Assembly: GCA_019637555.1 (NCBI GenBank)
Contig: JAHBVK010000001.1
Location: 124,001 to 188,000, forward strand
Source: Anaerolineae bacterium
GTDB taxonomy: Bacteria; Chloroflexota; Anaerolineae; Aggregatilineales; UBA2796
DNA: 64,000 bases
Direction: 5' to 3'
The first letter of the stretch is position 1. Every line of letters starts with the position of its first letter. The notes beneath the pieces are model-generated. The model was not told the DNA's origin and ran no database searches. It was given only the letters and a program-made list of their open reading frames with translations. The position numbers were made by a program, and so were the translations under genes. Positions 59,558 to 64,000 of the stretch are shown here, one piece after another.

Positions 59558-60130
59558 ATGAAGCATCATCGGGGGCGGATCGAGATAATTTGCGGGAGCA
59601 TGTTTAGCGGCAAGACAGAAGAATTGATTCGCCGTGTACGACGTGCCCAGATCGCGCAGCAAAAGGTTCAGGTATTCAAACCCGCTATCGACAATCGATA
59701 TCACGTAGAACGTGTTACTTCTCACAATGGGCAAGATTTCGATGCACGCCCGTGTAAATCCAGCGAGGAAATTGCGCGCTGTCTTGAATCCGATACTACG
59801 GTCGTTGCAATCGATGAAGTGCAGTTCTTCGATTCTGGTGTCATTGAAATTACAGAGAAACTGGCAGCAAAGGGAATTCGAGTGATCTGTGCGGGACTTG
59901 ATCTCGATTTTCGGGGTGAACCATTTGGTCCAATGCCACAATTGATGGCTCGCGCCGAAGAAGTGAGTAAACTGCATGCAATATGCGTCGTTTGCGGCGA
60001 GGATGCCTGTCGTACACAGAGGTTGGTCGATGGTAAACCTGCCCGTTTCGACGATCCAGTAATTATGGTTGGTGCGGCAGAATCTTACGAAGCCCGTTGT
60101 CGTGAACATCACGTTCTGTTGCGCGACTAG
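59558..60130 (+). CDS. tdk: Thymidine kinase (type II)
   Basis: 190 residues. P-loop [26 protein letters not shown] Walker B/lid motif, and FRGEPFGPM are diagnostic of the tetrameric TK1-like enzymes. Two CxxC-type cysteine pairs (CVVCGEDAC and a late Cys) fit the structural zinc. It salvages thymidine to dTMP. GAAGG precedes the ATG. Single-gene unit. Confidence 0.95.
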   Translation: MKHHRGRIEIICGSMFSGKTEELIRRVRRAQIAQQKVQVFKPAIDNRYHVERVTSHNGQDFDARPCKSSEEIARCLESDTTVVAIDEVQFFDSGVIEITEKLAAKGIRVICAGLDLDFRGEPFGPMPQLMARAEEVSKLHAICVVCGEDACRTQRLVDGKPARFDDPVIMVGAAESYEARCREHHVLLRD

Positions 60131-60209
60131 TGTTGGTAGAACAATGCTGCACTGCTATGATTCGTGAGCTACAAATCTTCGAGAGAATTAGGGCATTCTA
60201 AATCCCAGT

Positions 60210-61238
60210 ATGACTACTGCCTACGTTACTGATACGCGCTATGCCGAACACAACCTGCCCGGACATGCCGAATACGCAGGCAGGCTGCTGGCGATCCATG
60301 AACTACTCGACCAACGCGGCGTCTCTGAGCGCATGGTGCGACTGAAGCCGGAATCAGTCAGCGACCAGCAAATCTTGACGGTGCATACTGATGAATATCT
60401 GGAATTACTGCATTGGTCGGAAACGCAGAAAGGTCTGATGCTCGGTCAGGACACCTACGTGCTGCCAGTCTCGCTTGAGATCGCACGACTCTCGGCAGGG
60501 GCGGCAGTTCGTGCTGTTGATGCGTTGATGTTAGCAGAGGCGGATAACGCGCTTGCAGTATCGCGCCCGCCCGGTCATCACGCAGTATCTGATACTGGGA
60601 TGGGCTTCTGTCTGCTAGCTAATGTGTCTCTAGCAGCAATGCACGCACGCGATAAATACAACCTTCAGCGCATCATGATCATGGATATTGATGTGCATCA
60701 CGGTAATGGTACGCAAGACATTTTTTACGAAGATCCCGGTGTCCTGTTCATCTCCACACACCAACACCCCTGGTATCCCTTTACCGGTATAGCCTCACAA
60801 ATCGGACGCGGTGATGGGCAAGGTTACAACATTAACATTCCACTTCCAGCAGGCGTTGGCGACTTGGCTTATCGAAGAGTCTATCAAGAGGTGATCTGGC
60901 AAGCGGCGAGACGTTATCGTCCTGAGTTGATCCTTGTATCGGCTGGCTTCGACGCTCATTGGGCTGATCCGCTTAGTCAGATGGGGCTAACGCTTGGTGG
61001 TTACGATTACATAGTCCACGAATTGCTCAAAATGGCTGCAGAGTTATGTAAGGGGCGTATCGCATTCGTGCTTGAAGGGGGCTACAACTTGACCTCGTTA
61101 AGTCACGGCGTACTCAATGTGGCACACGCCCTACTCGGCGACGATGAACTAAGCGATCCGCTGGGCGCGACAACTAGAAAAGAGCCAAACATAGACGATC
61201 TGCTGCGTCATATTAAGCAACTACACACATTGGCGTAG
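60210..61238 (+). CDS. Histone deacetylase family / acetylpolyamine-type amidohydrolase
   Basis: 342 residues, normal length. SRPPGHHAVSDTGMGFCLLA carries the tandem active-site His, MIMDIDVHHGNGTQDIFYED the zinc-binding Asp and His, LVSAGFDAHWADPL the second zinc Asp, and VLEGGYN the glycine-rich loop near the C-terminus. Bacterial members deacetylate polyamines, acetoin-related compounds or proteins; substrate is not predictable. Followed by the large TPR gene after 119 bases. Confidence 0.92.
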   Translation: MTTAYVTDTRYAEHNLPGHAEYAGRLLAIHELLDQRGVSERMVRLKPESVSDQQILTVHTDEYLELLHWSETQKGLMLGQDTYVLPVSLEIARLSAGAAVRAVDALMLAEADNALAVSRPPGHHAVSDTGMGFCLLANVSLAAMHARDKYNLQRIMIMDIDVHHGNGTQDIFYEDPGVLFISTHQHPWYPFTGIASQIGRGDGQGYNINIPLPAGVGDLAYRRVYQEVIWQAARRYRPELILVSAGFDAHWADPLSQMGLTLGGYDYIVHELLKMAAELCKGRIAFVLEGGYNLTSLSHGVLNVAHALLGDDELSDPLGATTRKEPNIDDLLRHIKQLHTLA

Positions 61239-61357
61239 CTATACCGTCATAGTGCCACGCAATTGCATCACAAAGTTATCCTTGATGTTGCATAAAATAA
61301 CCTGTCGTTGCATAATGCAGGGCAAGCGGGGCGTACACATGGGCGTTGGCATTGGCT

Positions 61358-64000
61358 ATGGCGACAACGACGCTGCGGGCGTATTTGGACGATGTACAAG
61401 CGATGCTTGGGCAGCAGGCTCTCGAGGAAGTGATCGGGCACTGCCGCCATATTCTCCAACATTTCCCTAAGAATCTTGAGACTTATCGTCTGCTTGGGCA
61501 GGCGCTATCGGAAAAGCGGCGCTTCCAAGAAGCCATGGATGTGTTTCAGCGCGTCCTTGCCGCTGTTCCTAACGATTTCGCTGCCCATGTGGGCATGAGT
61601 GAATGCTGGGAACAGCAAAATAACTTCGGTAATGCTGTCTGGCACATGGAACGTGCCTTTGAGCAAGACCCCAACAATCATGCGCTCCAAGAGGAACTGA
61701 AGCGGTTATACGAGCGCAATCGCCAGACACCGCCTGCTAGAATGCAGCTTTCACGCGTAGCCTTAGCGCGTGTATACTTCAACGGCAAACTGTATGAGCA
61801 AGCGATCAGCGAGCTGCAAGCTGCGCTTCCACAACATCCGGGGCGTCTTGATCTACAGGTGCTCTATGCCGATGCTTTGTGGCAAGCAGAACACATCGCC
61901 GAATCTACCGAAGCAGCGCTGTTGGTTTTGGAATCCCTGCCAGATTCGCGGGATGCTAATCGCATCATGGCAGCGTTATGGTTGCGCGCCAACCGTCCCT
62001 CCGATGCCAAGCCTTATTTCCTCAAGGTTGAACAACTTGATCCTTTCCTCGCCTGGACGCTGGTCAACCCCGATGGCAAGGAAGTACCTAAAGATGCCTT
62101 CAAACTGCCGCGACTACAATGGGATGTTCGCGCTGCGGCAGCATTAGCATCCAATACGCCAGAATGGATGGCGACTATTGGCGATGCCTTCGATAACCCG
62201 GAAACGGTAGACCTCACTATGCAGGATCGGCGCAAGGTGTGGATGGACGACTTCGCACCTTCTAGTTCGCCGCAACCAACTCAACGTACTGGCGGATTAC
62301 TGGATAAATACCAACCTGCGTTTGGTGCACCTGCCGCAGCGCCAAGTACCACCGACGATGATGTGCCAAGTTGGTTCAAGGAATTTGAGGTTGATTCGCA
62401 AAAAGTTTCCAGCAGCGGGGCGATCCCGATATGGACTCAGGAAGATAACAGCTTTAGCGCACCGGAATTCACCTTGCCGCCAAGCAGACCCGATCTCCCT
62501 GCTGCGCCAACAAGTCCTGAACCAAACATAAACGATCCGCTTGACGGCGATTGGCTATTCGAAGGCACAGATTTCGCCGCCGCAATGCCAGTTGAAGAAA
62601 CACCAGTCTCAGACACGTCACCTGAAATCTCAGCGTCTGTTGCGGACGCGCTGGAGTGGTTGCAAACAGGCGGATTGACACCACCAGAGGGTATGCACAC
62701 AGAACCTAATAGCGATCAGACGCAAGAGCCGATTGCCGAGTCAAGTGATCCGCAAAATGCGGTTCTAGCCAGTGCGCCGATTGAACTCGATTGGTTACTT
62801 GCTGATGATGACGCTGGTGTAGTTGAGAACGCAGCTACGACTGTGGACGCAACTCCATCTCATGGCGACGAACCTATGAACGCTATGGATGCACTGGAAT
62901 GGCTGCAAACTAACGCATCCTCGCCAGAGATGAATAGCAATGATGGAATCGACGCGATCATTGCCGCAGGTAGTAGCGCTGAGATTTCGGTCCCGCCCGC
63001 GCACTCCTCCGACATTACCGATGTGTCCGATGCATTAGCTTGGCTGCAGACTGGCTCGTTTTCCGCTGATCAACTAAATACGGAAGCGCCAGCTCCTGGT
63101 AACGACCTAATTGAATCGCAGCAACTGGATGCTGAAGAAGATTTGTTATCAGCCGAGTCTCCCAATCTCGACTGGTTGCTTCAGGATGACGGTGGCGTCA
63201 ATACAACTGAAACCGCATTCGAACCTGTACTCGGAACTTCCGACGCCGACGATAGTTCAATGCCATCTTGGATGATGCGCGCCGGAACAGGTGAGTTAGC
63301 GGCAAATGAGCAAGAACAAACAACGATCGATAGTGAAACATCATCTAATCGTCCGAAAACTGGACAGTTGGATTGGCTAGAGAGTATAGATGCTACGACC
63401 ATCTCTAACCCTGAGTTGCATCTACCTGCTGAAACTAGCACCGATGTTACGGATTCCTCAACTTCGGGCGTGACTTCCCTGCTGAAGCGATTGACTTCAA
63501 CGTCAGGAGCTATGGCAGTACCGCCAGCGTCGGAAGTGCAGGAGCAGGAAGCATCTGCCGAACCTGATAATTCTCTGGCTCCTAATATGCCCGTTGATCT
63601 GGCGGGAGATACGCCCGCCGAGGAGTTCATGGCATGGCTAAACGCTAATCCTGAACCCACCGAAAATGCAGTACAACCGGCAGTACAAGAAGAAGATTGG
63701 CTCTCATCGCTCCAAATCACTGACTCGGTAGTACTCACTCCGCCCGCACAGACTGAAGGGACAGGGAGTGAAGTTCAGTCGCAAGCCTCAGATGAAGCTG
63801 CACCGACTGATCCGGAATCTCGCGAATGGCTAATCTCATCCGCACTCACCGAAGGCGATGAGTTCGCGCTGTTGTTCGATCAACCTACTAGCAGTCCGGG
63901 TACAGCAGTACCAAGCGATTTGGCTGCTCCTGCCCAATTCGATGCCATGCTGGTGGACGATGTTGTGCCTGAAATTGAAGCTTCCGACCCTCTAGCGTGG
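61358..64000 (+). CDS. Very large TPR protein with acidic WL-motif repeat region (3' truncated by window)
   Basis: An open frame of 881 codons from ATG 61358 runs past the window end with no stop. An in-frame stop at 61313 bounds the start, so the upstream limit is firm. Residues ~1-260 are TPR-like (YRLLGQALSEKRRFQEAMDV, RVALARVYFNGKLYEQAISE). From ~290 the protein turns acidic, Ser/Thr/Pro-rich and probably disordered, with repeated short tryptophan motifs: DALEWLQTGG (W434), DALEWLQTNA (W515), DALAWLQTGS (W562), LDWLLADDD, LDWLLQDDGG, LDWLESID and VPSWFKEF. The real length is unknown. Similar large TPR/WL proteins occur in this phylum from memory; role unknown, perhaps a scaffold. Confidence 0.85.
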   Translation, partial: MATTTLRAYLDDVQAMLGQQALEEVIGHCRHILQHFPKNLETYRLLGQALSEKRRFQEAMDVFQRVLAAVPNDFAAHVGMSECWEQQNNFGNAVWHMERAFEQDPNNHALQEELKRLYERNRQTPPARMQLSRVALARVYFNGKLYEQAISELQAALPQHPGRLDLQVLYADALWQAEHIAESTEAALLVLESLPDSRDANRIMAALWLRANRPSDAKPYFLKVEQLDPFLAWTLVNPDGKEVPKDAFKLPRLQWDVRAAAALASNTPEWMATIGDAFDNPETVDLTMQDRRKVWMDDFAPSSSPQPTQRTGGLLDKYQPAFGAPAAAPSTTDDDVPSWFKEFEVDSQKVSSSGAIPIWTQEDNSFSAPEFTLPPSRPDLPAAPTSPEPNINDPLDGDWLFEGTDFAAAMPVEETPVSDTSPEISASVADALEWLQTGGLTPPEGMHTEPNSDQTQEPIAESSDPQNAVLASAPIELDWLLADDDAGVVENAATTVDATPSHGDEPMNAMDALEWLQTNASSPEMNSNDGIDAIIAAGSSAEISVPPAHSSDITDVSDALAWLQTGSFSADQLNTEAPAPGNDLIESQQLDAEEDLLSAESPNLDWLLQDDGGVNTTETAFEPVLGTSDADDSSMPSWMMRAGTGELAANEQEQTTIDSETSSNRPKTGQLDWLESIDATTISNPELHLPAETSTDVTDSSTSGVTSLLKRLTSTSGAMAVPPASEVQEQEASAEPDNSLAPNMPVDLAGDTPAEEFMAWLNANPEPTENAVQPAVQEEDWLSSLQITDSVVLTPPAQTEGTGSEVQSQASDEAAPTDPESREWLISSALTEGDEFALLFDQPTSSPGTAVPSDLAAPAQFDAMLVDDVVPEIEASDPLAW

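Noticed and set aside
59522..60112. A 196-codon open frame on the minus strand.
   Set aside because: It lies fully opposite thymidine kinase, which has all its motifs; composition of the translated protein shows no family features.
61252..61470. A short plus-strand frame ahead of the large TPR gene.
   Set aside because: It overlaps the TPR frame beginning at 61358 in another phase and shows no family features; the TPR translation is clearly the real one.
63181..63738. A 185-codon Ser-rich open frame on the minus strand.
   Set aside because: It is the complement of the acidic low-complexity region of the large TPR gene; Ser/Val richness follows from that bias.

Overview
The window looks like a chromosome segment from a member of the Chloroflexota, probably Anaerolineae or a close class. 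This is inferred from gene content: BTAD/SARP-type regulators fused to STAND ATPases and TPRs, a tandem set of membrane proteins carrying the RLYDIDIIIRRTL motif, SpoIIE/STAS partner-switch genes, PA14/SH3 secreted proteins, an acidic TPR protein rich in WL motifs, and an actinobacterial-like FHA-RodA-PBP cluster. No mobile element, phage gene, rRNA or CRISPR array was seen. Coding density is high, many genes overlap by 1-4 bases, and genes lie on both strands.

Layout. 1-7.2 kb: the end of a HEAT/cyclic-nucleotide-binding protein, a large BTAD-STAND-TPR regulator, a UMF1-type MFS transporter and a geranylgeranyl-reductase-like flavoprotein. 7.4-20.6 kb: a second BTAD-ATPase-TPR regulator, divergent from a block with a small membrane protein, five tandem paralogous membrane proteins, a secreted cupredoxin, a GAF/SpoIIE phosphatase/RsbW-like kinase and two STAS proteins. 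Three transcription units in this block begin with the same promoter-like element: two ACGAT-type half-sites 11 bp apart, placed identically upstream of a -10 box. 20.7-22.9 kb: an unknown protein and a phytoene-desaturase-like oxidoreductase. 22.9-33.3 kb: tRNA-Ala(CGC), zinc ribbon/MBL/methyltransferase genes, an oligopeptide-type ABC importer without ATPases, a CBS/CorC membrane protein, a GH1 glucosidase, a GNAT, a GlsB-like protein and asnS. 33.5-46.2 kb: a zinc-ribbon membrane protein, an L,D-transpeptidase, two alpha/beta hydrolases, two histidine kinases, an SDR, and an fhaA-fhaB-mtaP-rodA/ftsW-PBP operon whose PBP has lost its catalytic residues. 46.6-50.3 kb: a Rieske-cytochrome b-dihaem cytochrome c operon. 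50.5-57.3 kb: two GH39/GH5-like secreted proteins, a hydrolase, a PA14/SH3 protein and a GT39-like glycosyltransferase. 57.3-64 kb: rplU-rpmA-rpmE, with bL31 fused to a helix-hairpin-helix tail, a TMEM175-like channel, thymidine kinase, an HDAC-family amidohydrolase, and a very large TPR/WL-motif protein running off the end.

How it fits together. The best candidate for an undescribed system is 10.2-20.6 kb. Five membrane proteins end just where related single-chain proteins, as I recall them, continue into GAF and SpoIIE phosphatase domains. The one such soluble output protein here is encoded downstream under the same promoter element, followed by two STAS substrates. The adjacent SARP-like regulator is a natural candidate to bind the 11-bp direct repeats. 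This is inference from sequence and layout, not demonstrated.
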